From: Ectocarpus siliculosus
Taxonomy: Eukaryota > Sar > Phaeophyceae > Ectocarpales > Ectocarpaceae
DNA: 64,000 nt
Direction: 5' to 3'
Assembly (NCBI GenBank): GCA_000310025.1
Contig: FN649747.1
Coordinates: 993,506 to 1,057,505 of the forward strand
Below the pieces are notes generated by a model. The model saw nothing but the letters and a program-made list of their open reading frames with translations, did not search any database and had not been told where the DNA came from. Shown one piece after another: positions 24,501 to 37,200 of the stretch. Made by a program: the position numbers and the translations under genes. Each line of letters begins with the position of its first letter. Position 1 is the first letter of the stretch.

Positions 24501-26984
24501 TTACTGCATCTGCTATTGCTTCTGGAGTTCTACCTGGCTGCACACAAAGGCCAGGAAAAAGCCCTCACGTGCTAAGTTCTTGGTCAGTTTTGTCGCTGAA
24601 GGCCACGAATCCGTCACAGTGGGACGCCCATGTCTCCTTGATCGCCTGCAGTTCAGCACCCCATTGCGAGCGCATCACACAAACCCCACAAGACGGAGCA
24701 ACAAAAATGGAGGAAAATTATGCCGGGGACGTGCCAGGCGAAGGGTGACTGGATTTGCTCGCGTCAGTTCCCACGTTAGTTTCTGGATGCCGATCTCTCC
24801 CCGACATTTAATATGCCTACCAGTTGTATGGGACGAAGAGGCGGAAATCATTTCATATGGTTGCAGGGGAACACTCGTGACTCATGAGGCTTATGGTCGT
24901 GCATGTATCTTTGAAAATCCCTTCCAAAAGCGCATTCTAAATTGAACGTCACTGGCATGCACATGAACCCGTGCCAAAAGGACAGGGGCGATCGTAGGAC
25001 AGCCTCCTATCAGACGCAATATTGATTTCAACCAACAACCCGCCCCACCTTGACGTTGGTGCGATGGTTCTGATGGCGGGTGGATATACCGCAGAATATC
25101 CTTGGCGCAGTCTTTGCGGCACCCTCCCAAACACGGACCTGGGCCAAAAGTTTCTGGTGGTCATCGTTCCTGCGGAGATGTGGACGACGGCGAATCAACA
25201 TGGATCGAAACGATTGAGGCACATTCTACAAATGAAGAAACAAACAACATTGGACGCGGTACCCCATGTGGCACCCTTCGGGGTACATCAAAGCTGTGTG
25301 GAACGGACAAGACGTGGGTTGGCCCATCAGGCGCGTGGGTCTAACAAAAACGGCCCAGTTGCCAAGAACCAAACGTCATGACGGGGGGGGTTGAACTCAC
25401 CCGTCGCACGCCCCAGGAAGATCACTCTGCGCTGACAAGAAATTGGTCCCGTCGATTTTTTCTTGGTAGTCCCAAGGCTGCCCGACTATCTGTGTATCTT
25501 CTGAGCCGGAAATAGGTGGGGATCCTCGTCCAATCGGCTGATCGAGAGCCTCGTATTGGCATCCCTTGTACGCTGTAATCTCGAATACGCTCATTTTCAA
25601 GAAACCTCCACAAATTTCGCCTGTGGTGGTGCCCGCGCACAGAAAGTCGCATTCGCCGGCCGCGAGCTCCTCACCGTTCTGGTTTAGCTCGGGGTGAATC
25701 CCGCACCAGCACTTTTTTATTGATTCGTGGGGGATCGAGGAGGAAGGCCAAGGGCGGGTGCCCAAAAAGCAAGTTGCAGGGCAATAGCTCGGTGTGCGGG
25801 AAGTACACACCTCCATATGTCGGATAGGGCTACGCCGCACACCAAAGTTCGTCCACGAACGTACTTTAGCGTCGAAATTCCTCAGTCGAGGCGCTACTTT
25901 CACGGCACCAACGAAACACGCGAGACGTAGCAAGTATACACGAATACACAGAGAAGAAAAAACGTCTACCGTAGGGTCCAAGCAAACATCATTGACAACG
26001 CAACGCTTTCTGCATAAACAGCGAGGAGTTGAATACTCTGTGCCAGCAGTCAGTCCTGTTGCGTCCGAATGTACGAGTTACAAAATTGTATGAGGCCTCG
26101 ACAACACCGAGCAAGTATCTCGGAGAAGTCTCCGAAACGAGTAATGATATTTCCCGCAGGTCTTTTAACAGACCTGGACTTCCTGTCTGTGAAGAATGAA
26201 CCGCAAGAGCTCAGGTTCACGGTCGCGTATGTGCGAGGAGATGTACTTCTATGGCGCTACCTTGTCGAGGGTCTAGCTGGAGTTGAGCAGCAACATCCTT
26301 TGAAACACTTTGGTAGCAAGTAACAGCAGTAGGCTGGACACACCGCGAACTGCAATATTTAGCGTTGGCCCGGGGGGGGGGTGAGATCTAGCAAGGGTTC
26401 CAAAAAACCTCCAGCTACCTATTGCTCCTTCCAACCTTTTAGGCCGTTCTTGCTTTGTGTTGGGGGTACTTCAACAGGAGCTAATTTGTCAGGTAGACTT
26501 CGATACATTTAGCAAACTTGAAAACATGCACATTTACCACCCACCTCGCCGGAGTATTGCATGCCAAAGTGGGTGTTCACCCCGTCGTCGCAGAACATGT
26601 AGCACATCTGAGAGTGAAAACCGCGATGTTCATCGAGACCGGATATTATCCACCACTAGCATGCAGTGTACTCCGTTGAGAGAGACAAGTGACACACTGG
26701 AAGAACCTCAAGATCACAATTCTCGAAACAAGAGCCATGACGGGAACCTAGATGTGTTCCGACGAAAACACTGCTGCAGCCCAGACACATGAAGAAAAAG
26801 AATTCCGTCGTCCCCAGCGGCTAAACCGAAGTATGGGATTGAATGGCCACTTTGGACAAGCGTTGATGCTTACCTCCGCAGACATTGGATTATGCTGGCC
26901 CCTCGAATTGAGTATCCTCTTGCCGACCGAGTCGGCATAGCAGCCAACGAAAGAAAAATCAGCTGGGCAGCCTGCTAGGCCGAT
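15587..26984 (-). CDS. WSC domain - GT31 core-1-like galactosyltransferase - sulfotransferase fusion
   Basis: Exons in transcript order: about 26984-26874 and 26607-26545 and 25711-25401 (WSC); 25169-25049, 24645-24569, 24345-24189, 23679-23452, 23074-22974, 22636-22440 (GT31); 22165-22011 (linker); 21500-21325, 17964-17879, 16991-16895, 16557-16477, 16128-15997, 15793-15587 (sulfotransferase, TAA stop). The WSC part shows FVGCYADS, MSAE-MCYMFC and CWCG with an ICGG end. GT31 shows KETWASHCD, MWQKSRAIWKYI, the DxD-like GGDDL, ANPMYLGRR, YNNG and FDTRDTLGRERFHPF, as in C1GALT1. The sulfotransferase shows a PAPS-loop HLRKAGGT, NEWDVLP, DNAYIKTFCG and a C-terminal DVLNANVFDFLL segment. Phases agree at every junction from the first WSC exon to 21325; one exon is missing between 21325 and 17964 (phase 2 meets phase 0), possibly near 18.2-18.3 kb. 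The linker exon seems to end at a GC donor. The start codon and any signal peptide were not found. Golgi-lumenal action is inferred. Confidence 0.75.
19242..19330. repeat. CCCATGGG-rich imperfect repeat patch
   Basis: Within about 90 bp the self-complementary core CCATGGG/CCCATGGG or its variant CCCCTGGG occurs roughly eight times. It sits inside the left LTR of the intronic element and is absent from the right LTR, so it expanded after insertion or was copied in. Confidence 0.6.
19590..20187. repeat. Large imperfect inverted repeat, arms about 295 bp
   Basis: The left arm runs from about 19590 to 19885 and the right arm from about 19890 to 20187. They are reverse complements with scattered mismatches; matching landmarks are TTTATGATGAAAC with GTTTCATCATAAA, and CCTTCCAACAACGTCGGGAG with its complement. 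The spacer is only a few bases around 19887, so the transcript of this intron could form a very long hairpin. Confidence 0.85.
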
Positions 26985-29392
26985 CGCAGAAGGAACGAAC
27001 AGGGCGCACTCGAGTGGTGCGGTCTGCATGTAGCGGGAGACAGCTTGAATATTCGACTTGTAGACGTAAGTCATATGAACCCGTCCTCCTGCGCCTCTCA
27101 ACGTCAAACACGGCCATTTATAAGCTGGAGCGGTGCAGCAATTGATTTACTCACGGACGAGACAACGATAGGACAAACACGCATCGAACCCTTACAACAG
27201 GTAGAAAAAGATCTCCAATCGGCGCGGGTCTACGTCCTGACAGAGTAGACGGTGCGGCTGCACGGCGCCGGCAACACACAACACAATGGGATCACCGAGC
27301 GTGCTGGACGGACGCTAAGGAACGTCGTTAGATGTTTAATGCATGGCAGAAAACCACCAGAGTTTCTATGGGGCGAGTTGTGCTTGCTGCACGGCGGTAC
27401 ACATCACGAATCGCCTGCCGCATGTGCATCTGAACAATGAGACTCCTTACTACTGGATGTTTGGGAAGCAAGCTTCGTTACGCCATCTACGGGTCATCGG
27501 ATCATCAGCGTTCGTGCACGCCGAAACGTACAAGTCTAAGCTTGCGAATCGAGCTTGGCCAGGAATACCGGTTGGGTACAGCCCCAACAGCAATGCTTAC
27601 CGGATTTATAATCCAATGGACGCGACCATGCCGCCGGTCATACCGACAATTGAGGAACTGCGCGACTACGAACCGGAAGAATTGTCGATTTCCTCGGATG
27701 TCGTCATACTCGGAAACGAGGGGGAAGCGACAGATAATTCGCAAAATGAGGAGGATTACTTCAACAAGAACAAGAACAAGAAGGAGAAGAAGGAAGTACA
27801 ACTCGCACGAACTTGCGAAGCAGCGGAAGGAAAATGGATAATCAACAAGTAACAAACAGCAAACACCAGCAAGCGGAGCTACGGAGGCTACCGCCATGGA
27901 ACAAACTAGCCGCTTTTGTCAACCAAGATCAAGATCAAGGTCAAGATATAAGAATCAAGACTCCTTCAGCTGGAGAACCTGTCCGGTCGCCAGCATCAAT
28001 ACCTATACCAACTACATATCAAGAAGCCATGAGGTCTATGGATGCCGATCAATGGAAAGCAGCTAGGGACAAGGAAATGAGGAGCTCAAAGATCATGATG
28101 TGGCGGATGCAATTCCAATTCAGAGCCTATTCCTGGAGCTAACCCTACTGGATCAAGGTGGTTATACACAATGAAAGCACCCGGAGTAATGAAGGCAAGA
28201 CTCATCGTGCAAGGCTGGGGACAACGGCATGGAATCGACTGTGGTGGAACCTACGCCCCTGCGAGTCGATTTAGCTCACAGCTAGTATTAGTGGCGATTG
28301 CGGCGGAAAGAGGATACGTTGTGGAAACCATGGACGTGGTGACCGCATTTCTTTAAAGCAACGTGGAGGAAGAAGTGTATGTTCGTGAAGCTAAAGGATA
28401 CGAAATAATGGATGAAGTTACGGGACTACCGCTGGTGATGAAGCTCAAGAAAATCTTATACGGATTGAAGCAGCGCCCTCGGAACTTCGGCAACGCATTT
28501 GCCAAAGGAATAAAAAAAATCGGGTTTACTTCTCTACGGAACGACCCGTGCGTATATGTGTACGGTACTCGACCGACATATGCGATACTATGTGTGTACG
28601 TGGACGACTGCACACTAGCTGGAAAGACACCGAGCGTGGTTCAAGATTTGAAGAAACAGCTATCGGAAAAATTCAAGACGACGGACGGAGGACCAGCGGA
28701 ACTACTACTAGGAAGGAAATTTCTCAGAGCGACGGAGAAATCACCGTGAGCCAACACAAACATGTGATGAACATACTGGACAAGTATCAAATGACGGACT
28801 GCAAACCAGTGGCGACTCCAGGATGCGGACCAGAAATTGAACAAGAGCCGGAAAATGCTATATATTTAACTGACGAGGACAAGAAACTCTACCAGGGAAT
28901 AGTCGGAAGTCTATTCTTCTTGACTAACACGACAAGATGGGAGATTTATATGCCGTGATGATCCTGTGTAGAGGGATGAACTAGCCTACCAACCAACATA
29001 TGGTCGGAGCGAAGAGAGTGCTGCGATAGGTTCGAGGATGCCCGGATATGCCACTAAAGTTCAGGAGAGGACAATGGGACCTGAAGTGCTACTGTGACGC
29101 GAACTCCGCTGGGTCGAGCGAGACACTCCAGAAACGTTCTTCTACAGGATACCTGTTCATTCTAGCAGGAGGCGTCATCAGCTCAATCCAGTGTACATGC
29201 GGAGATAATCGCGATGTCTACAGGAGCGAGGGAAGCCATTATCTGCAAGGTGTACTGCCGGAACTTGCAACATCCCGCTTCATTCATATTCCACGGGACA
29301 CTGAGCACAGGGGGAAACTCTATGTTTCGAGGCCGCAGCAAGTTCATCAGCACGAGATACTGGCTCCTTAGACAAAATGTGAACCAGGGGAA

Positions 29393-30042
29393 TATTGTGC
29401 TGAAGTTTGTGAGGAGGGAAGAGCAGCTGGCAGACATACTGACGAAGCATCTGGACCGAGTTCAATTCATCAAGCTGAGAAGGATGGTTCAAGAACATGG
29501 AGGATCTACGAAATAGGAGACTTCGTGCGGCGGAACTGCAGATGTGATGGTTTTAGATGTACACCGACAACATCGGAGAGGGTCGGTGGTACGGTGACTC
29601 GAGACATCACGCGCAAAGACGTCCGAGACATCATACGCTGAGACAACAACGACCGAGACAGGACAACCTGGACGAGACTACACCGAGACAAAAACGAGGG
29701 CAACTACTGAAACAATGGCATCATCAGAACATGGATCTGGGCTTATTTCGAGTGATGAAGAAATTCAAGTCAGGCAAGAGCATCATTACGACGAAGACAA
29801 CAACGGCGAAGACAGCAACGACATGCCAGATGGGTCAATGTGTGTGGAGATTGATCATGTTACTCTAGTAGGTACATCTGAAACCGTAACATCTGCAGTT
29901 CCGCCGCACGAAGTCTCCTATTTCGTAGATCCTCCATGTTCTTGAACCATTGTTCTCAGCTTGACGAATTGAACACGGTCCAGATGCTTCATCAGTACGT
30001 CTGCCAGCTGCTCTTCGCTTCTCACAAACTTCAGCACAATAG
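29393..30042. repeat. Inverted repeat of the Copia polyprotein 3' end, arms about 173 bp
   Basis: The left arm (29393-29566) is the 3' end of the Copia polyprotein; the right arm (29870-30042) is a diverged reverse-complement copy that on the minus strand encodes LADVLMKHLDRVQF and the same last residues. About 300 bp separate them, rich in CGAGACA/CGAGACATC words. This is either a second element joined tail to tail or an inverted duplication made during integration. Confidence 0.85.
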
Positions 30043-30477
30043 GAATGTTGAGCAGAGGGAGGCTACAAGGTCCTGATCTATATACACAGGAATTCCTGAT
30101 GGAAGTGAAAACTGAATTGAAGGCAGGCATGGACTGGGTCTTGATTGAAATTATGGAAGAAGGAAGAAAGAGAATGGAGTTGAATCTGGACATGATGGAG
30201 CCAAGCAGGCAGTAGTAGCAAGCTGTGAACATCTTGTTGAGGACCAAGTTAGGAATATTACAGGACTCGGTAGTTAAGGTAGTGAAAAATAGAAAGACCT
30301 TCCAGGAGAACATGACCAAACGCGTCATGTCAAGACTGAGGGACCGTGGTATGATACAGTAAAAAAGAATAACGAAGAAGTAATTAATGACGATTGTTTT
30401 TGGAGTAGGATAGCAACTGAACAGGCAGTTCTTGAAGCATGGGTAACGCGCGAACCATGATACAACTTATGGGGGCG

Positions 30478-31184
30478 TGTATAATGCAGGAGCACGAATG
30501 GAGGAAGTACTAGACCTGCAGGATTTGTGCGGTAGATATAGAACAACGATGAGGTTGTTGAAGCACACGTAACATTGCATTGGGGGCATGTTGGAATACA
30601 GAGCATTAATGCTGTAGGTTGTGTGTAGTAGAATAGATGCAGCTGTATGATTGCTGCATGCAATCATACGTAGATGCGTATGATCAGTGACGTTTGGTAG
30701 AACGTAACATGTGGTGACGAGTCCTACCGAGGAGCTCAAGAATTAATTGATGGTTGATCAGAGGATTGTAATTGTAGCGAGATCACGAGGTGTTGCGAGC
30801 CCCATTGGGCTCACTGATGCGTATGATCAGTGACGTTTGGTAGAACGTAATATGTGGTGACGAGTTCTACCGAGGAGCTCAAGAATTAATTGATGGTTGA
30901 TCAGAGGATTGTAATTGTAGCGAGATCACGAGGTGTTGCGAGCCCCATTGGGCTCACTCCCCCCAACTGTCCCCCAACATCTCACCTCTGCAAGTAAGCT
31001 GTGAAGCGAAGAAGACCGAAAAGAAGTACAAGTCCCAGAAGCGGCATTCAGCAACAACATCGACTTCGGTCACTGCCTCTACACACTTCGGTCCTGAACA
31101 TCACACAGACTTCTGTCTGGAACTGCACAAAGGCTTAACCGCCTGCAGGCGACCCTTGGGTACAGGGCACCTCGACACTACACA
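30478..31184 (+). repeat. 3' LTR of the Copia element
   Basis: It starts TGTATAATGCAGGAG directly after a purine-rich tract (ATGGGGGCG) and ends CTCGACACTACACA, giving TG...CA borders over 707 bp. A reverse-complement copy at 50044-50608 has the same two ends but is about 142 bp shorter; the difference equals one unit of the internal tandem duplication. Confidence 0.75.
30673..30958. repeat. Two-copy 143-bp tandem duplication inside the LTR
   Basis: Copy 1 is 30673-30815 and copy 2 is 30816-30958. Both run from GATGCGTATGATCAGTGACG to CCCCATTGGGCTCACT and differ at only a couple of positions (for example AACATG versus AATATG), so the duplication is recent compared with the decay of the polyprotein. 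Confidence 0.95.
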
Positions 31185-34100
31185 TTTCTGGTCGCATCTG
31201 CAAGAGTCACGCAGGCAGCGACGCAGCATTTTTCTTTCTCTTTGTTTTATCCTGTTCCTACACCTGCCGAACACCCTTAGCAGGATGCAGCGCACCCTTC
31301 ATGCGATTCGCCGAATACCTCACGGCGCTTCGCGCTTGGTGATGTGAGAGCCTGGTCCGGTGAGAACCCGGCGTGCTCCGTCCCGGCTTTGTAGGGATGC
31401 GAGGTCGATGGTCTAACGACTTCGACATGCACGACTATGAGTGCACCCCCCCTACCAGTGCACTTGCCAATTTGTTTGTATTAACGAGGGTTAGTCTCGT
31501 TCCCACGTCGCCGAATGCATTATCACCAATAGTCTACAACAATCGCTACGAATATGTTTGGGGGCATGGTGTGTTCGTGTGACCACTACGCAATTCAAAT
31601 TCACATTCCAAACGTGAGAAGGTCAAGAGGTTACAAAATGCGCAAATGGGGAGGCCAGTTGGATCGGAAGCGGGGAAAAACGAACAGTTGTCGCAAGCTG
31701 TGGTGTGGAGTATCCTCGACACTCGCACTATAGGCAGTTGACCAGAAAATATAGAAAGTGGCCTGCCTAGAAATAATATCCTGCGGACAAGTTGGCCACA
31801 CACACGGTTCCGATTTCGTTGCGTTCCGGTTCGCTGCAACAATAAGACAAGAGAGGTGTACGGTAGCCTGCAGGTATTTACACCCCTGAAAATCTGCCGG
31901 ATGTGCAAGGCACAACAGAACAAACACACCAAGGGGTCGTAGAAAGCATTTTGGATTCTACCAACAATTAAGTATCGCCGGATGTGTGTTTGTGTGGGGG
32001 TGAGGAATCTTGACCAGAGAGTAGCTGTTGCTCATGTTGACCGTGTGTATACCTATTACCACCGGATGTGGTGTTTTAGGGGGGTGATATCTACAGTACT
32101 GTTGGGTGTGGTATCTTGTGTCTTGGATATAGACCACTGCCGTAGGCGAACAGACGACCGAGTGCTGTAGCCAATGCTCAGACTCAGAGGTCTAGATGTT
32201 TTTAAACTGCGAAAATGTTTCGACGCGGTACGAGCGAGAAGAATTTACTCTGCGGCGGTGTGCACGGTGTAGGTATGCATTTTCCTCGAGCAGCTTGTTG
32301 CAGTTTGTCTTCCGCACTACACCTGCTCGCTCACATACATGCAGAAGTAGGACCTCAAAGCAGCCGCTGCTACACACTCACCAGCCTCTGCTTCCACGCG
32401 GAGAAGCCCGAAGAGTGCAGAGGAGGTACGGATCTTCATCTTCACCCAGTATGATGAATGTCTTCAGCCCGTCGATGATGAGGTGTGTGGATGGATATGC
32501 GGTGGGCGGGTGCCAACAAGATAACCCCGCCCTCTGCCAACAAGTTCAGCAGCGTGCCCCCCCCCGCCTGGCGATGGCGACACATTTTCCTGGTGGGGTG
32601 CCAGCACACTAGCGATCTATGTAGCGATGGAAGAGGCGTAGTAGAGTCATTGATACGAAGGAGAGTTCTGTGGAGCAGTGTTCATCGGGAGGATCTTCAC
32701 GTACGTGTAGTGCACCCGTCGCTCGGGTGAGTCCTGCGCAGCCTATGTCTCAAGTCAGAACTGGCCATCCCGTTCATTTTTTTTTTTATTTGAGTTCCGC
32801 CGACGGTTCGAAGTCCGAACCAACATGGGCGACGCCGCACACGCATGGAAACGTGTTAATTTCACACGTGGATCCTGCCCTCTCCTTGGGCGCGCGGGAG
32901 GTAGACTGCTCGTGAGAGGTGGACGCACACATGATCATCCTGGTGCTCTTGCTCTTTCGCCAAACCCTTGCTGCTGTATTGGCAACAAGCGCTTGCGGCG
33001 AAATTGATCCGAGAGGTGTGTATCCTGATGTACGGCCGTTGGCAAGTGCTTTTTTACCGGTCATACGGACACACCTTTTTCGTGTAATCTAGCCCGGGTC
33101 GGGCAGGGGCAATAGGATCTGCGGGCGTTGGGTTCATGTGAATAGAAAGGCAGACCAGACGAATTCAATACCGAAGCACTCTCGATTTACCGAAGAGCAA
33201 GCACGCAAGGTTCTCGATACATCGGGTGGCTGGTTGAAGCAAGGATGCGCCAAAAAGAAGTGAAGGGAAGAACAACCTTGGGTTGTTCCTTTTATCATGT
33301 GTTTGAGTGGCACGTGGGGTCTAGCAACCAACTCATACAACCCCCAGATGTAGACTAGACGTCGTAAGAAGACTATTTTGTGCTGCGGTTCCGATTGCAG
33401 TTCCGATTGCTTTGTCAGCAGAGAGATCGCAAACACACATGGACGTCTCGTCGTTGTTGTTCTTCTATCATCCTTGCCGCCGTGATTGGTGCGTGTGTAC
33501 CTTCGCGACTGTGTGCACACATGTAAAGATGTTGGGTTATTCGAGCGAAGCGAGATTTCTAATCTGGCCTGAGGTCTTACGGCAATATAGCGCTCCATCA
33601 AGAAAAAAAGTGCGCGTGTCTGTTCGCTTTATCTAGGTTTTAGACTACATTTTTTATTTTAAAGGGGAGGTCAGCAGACCGCACGTGACCACACAGCAGG
33701 TTGCAGCTATAGACACGCACAGCAGACAACACACGCACAGCGGTTTGACTTCTTCATGAAGCACCATGAACCCGGGTGGTGCGACAAAGATATACCGCAA
33801 GGTCCAGACTGTCGCCCAGAACAGATGAGGTAAAAATACGCACCCGCATGTGCATACTCCATGACAATATCCGGATGCCAAAGGGGGCTACCGCACTTTG
33901 ACCAGCAGAAAATTGACATTTTGTTTGGCTCTAGTGCAGTCCGGACACAATTCATCTCAACTGTGCATGGAGGATCCTGTCGCTACATCAAGGTGGCAAT
34001 CGCACAGGTGCGCCATACTTTGCATCGTCAGGCTCAAGGCTTATTCACAGTCTCGCTGCTTTTCTCGTTGGCGTCGCACTCTGTTTTTCACTCTTAAGTT

Positions 34101-34231
34101 CGAGATCCAGCTCACTCCTAAGTTCGAGACCCAGCAACAGCTCAAGTGGTCGAATTGTTGCGCAAATACATTGTTACGGGGCAAGCTCATTTCCCTCTGC
34201 CAGTGATGAAGTATGCATCATAGCTCCCGGT
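31185..34231. other. Intergenic region, no gene recognised
   Basis: No exon with family motifs was found on either strand. A stretch near 32095-32115 (GTGTGGTATCTTGTGTC) matches the end of the MITE at 757-976. A short direct repeat (CTAAGTTCGAGA and similar) lies at 34095-34130, just before the start codon of the TPR-GT41 gene, whose promoter must lie here but shows no clear TATA box. Confidence 0.5.
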
Positions 34232-37200
34232 ATGGGCGTGGCAAGCCGCGATAAGCTCGAGCCTACTGTAGCCGCTGCTACCTCAACGAGCATTTGCCAG
34301 TTGAACGATATATTTTCCACTGCTTGTACAGGGAACTACACCAAGACTCATCAACGGCAAGGTTCAGAAAGAGTCAACCATGACCACGCTGGGGTAAAAG
34401 TTCTGTCGGAGGGGAGTTGCTCTGCCGCCCCTGATTCTGCGCAAACGCTGCCACCTCCTGTTCCTGGTCTCGCTGGCGACACCGACGTCCTCGGTCATGC
34501 GATACGACTCCACCAAGCCGGGGATTCTGAGGCGGCTAAAGACACATACAGCGCATTGCTGGAGGTGAACAACTTAAGAGTTTGCTTTGTCGCTGAAATA
34601 CGCCTGAATTCCCTTCTGAACGATAAACTGCTTCGAACACGGAGGCCATGCGAACGGTGTCGAGAAATATATTTGCCGCCAACGCTATTATGTTGTCGAT
34701 GTGAGTGCGATAATATGACGCGCGTATTCAAAACCCTGTTACGAACCTACAAACTCTGTTGTATTGAGCACGGCTCGAAGGCGAATGCACAACTGTGCGC
34801 CGGCCACTAACGTGAAAATCCTTCGGCAAGCAGGCTACCCCGCGACACGCAGATGCTTTGCGCTTGCTGGGTCTAACATGGTACGGCGACGCTATTCGCA
34901 TCGAGAGCAGCGGGGACGGATCCGTCGCCTCAGCAATAGACATAGCAGGTAGGCTGCAGCAGCTAGCTGAATACACATCATCATGCATAGTTCCGGTCGC
35001 TCAAGCATGAAGGGTGCGCCATCATGCCACGGATATGAGATACCCAGTGCATCCTGCGACCTTCAGTATCAGCTGCCGCATCATTTCCGAGCTTGCCATA
35101 AACAGAGTGAATTGCGGGTCCACCCAACCGTGATGACTTTCAACTGTAACATCAGTGCAATTGGTAATATTTGCTCTAGGGTTCGCCTCTTGACGCGATC
35201 ATTTTTTGTTGTTTGCGCACCGATTTTTTCCCACACAACACTTCGCGCTTGCCTCATCTACCACAACGCAATACTTTAGGATACTTCGAACAGGCCCAGC
35301 AATTTGTTTGGCGAGCGGTACTCTGCGCCAAGGCGGGGCGAGAAGTATATTTGATACTCGGAGACCTGGGAGAGGTACTTCGAGGTTCAGGGGCGCTGCA
35401 GGACGCAGAGCGGGTTTTGAGGAGCGCGCTTCAAAGCAATAGTCTCCCCACACACGTGAGGAGAGGATGACGAGGGCGCGGGGTAACCGTTAACCCTTGA
35501 AACTCCTGTCAAGGGGGCGTTTCTACGCGAGGATCCGCTGTATTCTGTCGGAACTCAATGACAGCGTTGAGGTTATCTCTATTCTCTGCGAGTAGTCACA
35601 AACTCTGTCCACCGTCTCCTTGATGCATTCAGTGGTGGTGCTGTGAACTAGCAACTCGTTTATGCCGTCAGCTGTTGTTGGAATTGCGTGTGTATCCCGA
35701 GAACGCTTTCCTTTCGTCTTGCTGTCTCTTTTGTGACCGCACCAATTCCCATCCCTTGCCCCCACACTACCCTGCGAGTCCAAACGTAGCTAGACTTTGC
35801 CCGACAAGCGGTCAAACTAGCAATTTGAAGGCCCAAAAGAATATGTTTGGACGTTTCTGTCTTATGCTTGTGTGGCCTCAGCAGTACAACGCCGTCGAAA
35901 CGGACAAACTTATCCCTAGAAACACAGGACCGGTGCAAGCTACGAATCCATGCACCCAACCGGTCGTGTAGTCGTTAGAATCTGCTTGTTGCCCGTGCCA
36001 CCCAATTCTGGTCACGTAACGCCAAGCTGGCTCCTTGGCAGGTAGCAAGTGCTATCCATCAAGCGGCACTATACGATCGTTGAGTGACTGGAAGAAACCA
36101 AACAGTTTCAACTATTTAACTCTTTCTGAAACCAAGATCTGCCGAACGTGTGGTCCAAGAAACGCATCATGACAAGAACTCTCATGAAAATCAAGCCTTT
36201 TTTCTGTTTGCCTCGACGTGCAGGCCCGTCGTCAGGCGACGTTTAACCTTGCGGTTACCCTCATCCAGCTTCGTGGAGAGACCAGGAAGCCGGCAAAAGC
36301 TACAGGTGTGTCGCGTTAGAGTGTGAATGGGTAACAGACGCAGTTGGGATGTATTGTGCGCAATAGGAAGGTGCTACATTAAGGTACGGTAGAGCACGGG
36401 AACAAGCTCCCATGTCAAAGCAAACGCCATGGGATGGCTTGTCTGGTTTCGTGTGCATGCATTTCGTGTGCATGCTTGAATATTGCCCTGCGTACGAACG
36501 CCCTGGGGCGCCTTTTGGGGGTAGTATTTGTCAACGCGGGGGTGTACGAGTAATGCTTCGTTCTTTACGGGATTTCATGGCATGGCCGGTTGGCTATAGA
36601 AACGTGCGCGGCACCAGGACGGAATATGCTACACACAATGATTCTGGGGACAGGACCAAGTATGAGCGTTGGCATCACCGGAGTTGAAAGAGTCCTGGGT
36701 GTGGAGCATATTAACTGTTCCCCTCGTGCAACGGGCACCGTCTCTCGCTCTCTGGCACAAGCGATTGGACCTCTCATACCGAACCACGACCGCACGCATC
36801 TTCAAGCCACACAGGGTGCAGAGCCGCACAATTCGGTCTTCAGGCTCTTGTGTGCTTCATAGTGGTGTTCATAGTGGTGTTCATAGTGGTGTTCAGGCTC
36901 TTTTAAAACTCTTACGTGTGTCGGCATGTCGCCATACTCGCCAAGAAGTTCTCGGCAAGTCCCTTCGTTTGGACGGATGTCGAGCCTGCGAGGTGGGCGA
37001 CTTATCGCCATTTTTCTCTGCGATAACTTCTGCCTGTTGACCTCCGTACTGCACGAAGAACGTCCGCATGACCGCCGGCGCTACGACGACGAAGTGGAGG
37101 AATTGCTGCGCGGGGTCGTGGCGGATGGTGCTGGCACCGTTGACTCCCTGGTGAGTGCGTGAAAAGGGATCGGCGCATTGTTGTGACAATAATAGTCATC

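Larger units (their letters stand above)
27250..31184 (+). mobile_element. Degenerate Ty1/Copia-type LTR retrotransposon, 5'-truncated
   Basis: Coding remnants appear in order: an integrase core end (NGITERAGRTLRNVVR at about 27290, then a frameshift into HITNRLPHVHLNNETPYYW); reverse transcriptase with RLIVQGWGQRHGIDCGGTYA, VETMDVVTAFL followed by a stop at 28354, YGLKQRPRNF and the catalytic YVDD near 28600; an RNase H end (DANSAGSSE near 29100); and the typical C-terminus LADILTKHLDRVQF ending at 29516. Several frameshifts and stops break the polyprotein, so it is inactive. A 3' LTR follows at 30478-31184. No 5' LTR, gag or protease was found. The left edge is undefined and may abut the first exon of the minus-strand fusion gene. 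Confidence 0.85.

Noticed and set aside
26748-27107. Whole minus-strand open frame as one WSC exon with an ATG start near 27.1 kb
   Set aside because: The WSC sequence is continuous only if the exon ends at the GTAAGC donor at 26874; the rest of the frame is intron, and no convincing start or signal peptide is seen upstream.
29557-29945. Acidic open frame (SSDEEIQVRQEHHYDEDNN) as a gene
   Set aside because: It lies in the spacer and right arm of the Copia inverted repeat and is best explained as retroelement debris.
30816-30958. Tandem units as a CRISPR or satellite array
   Set aside because: There are only two copies with no spacers, inside an LTR with defined ends.
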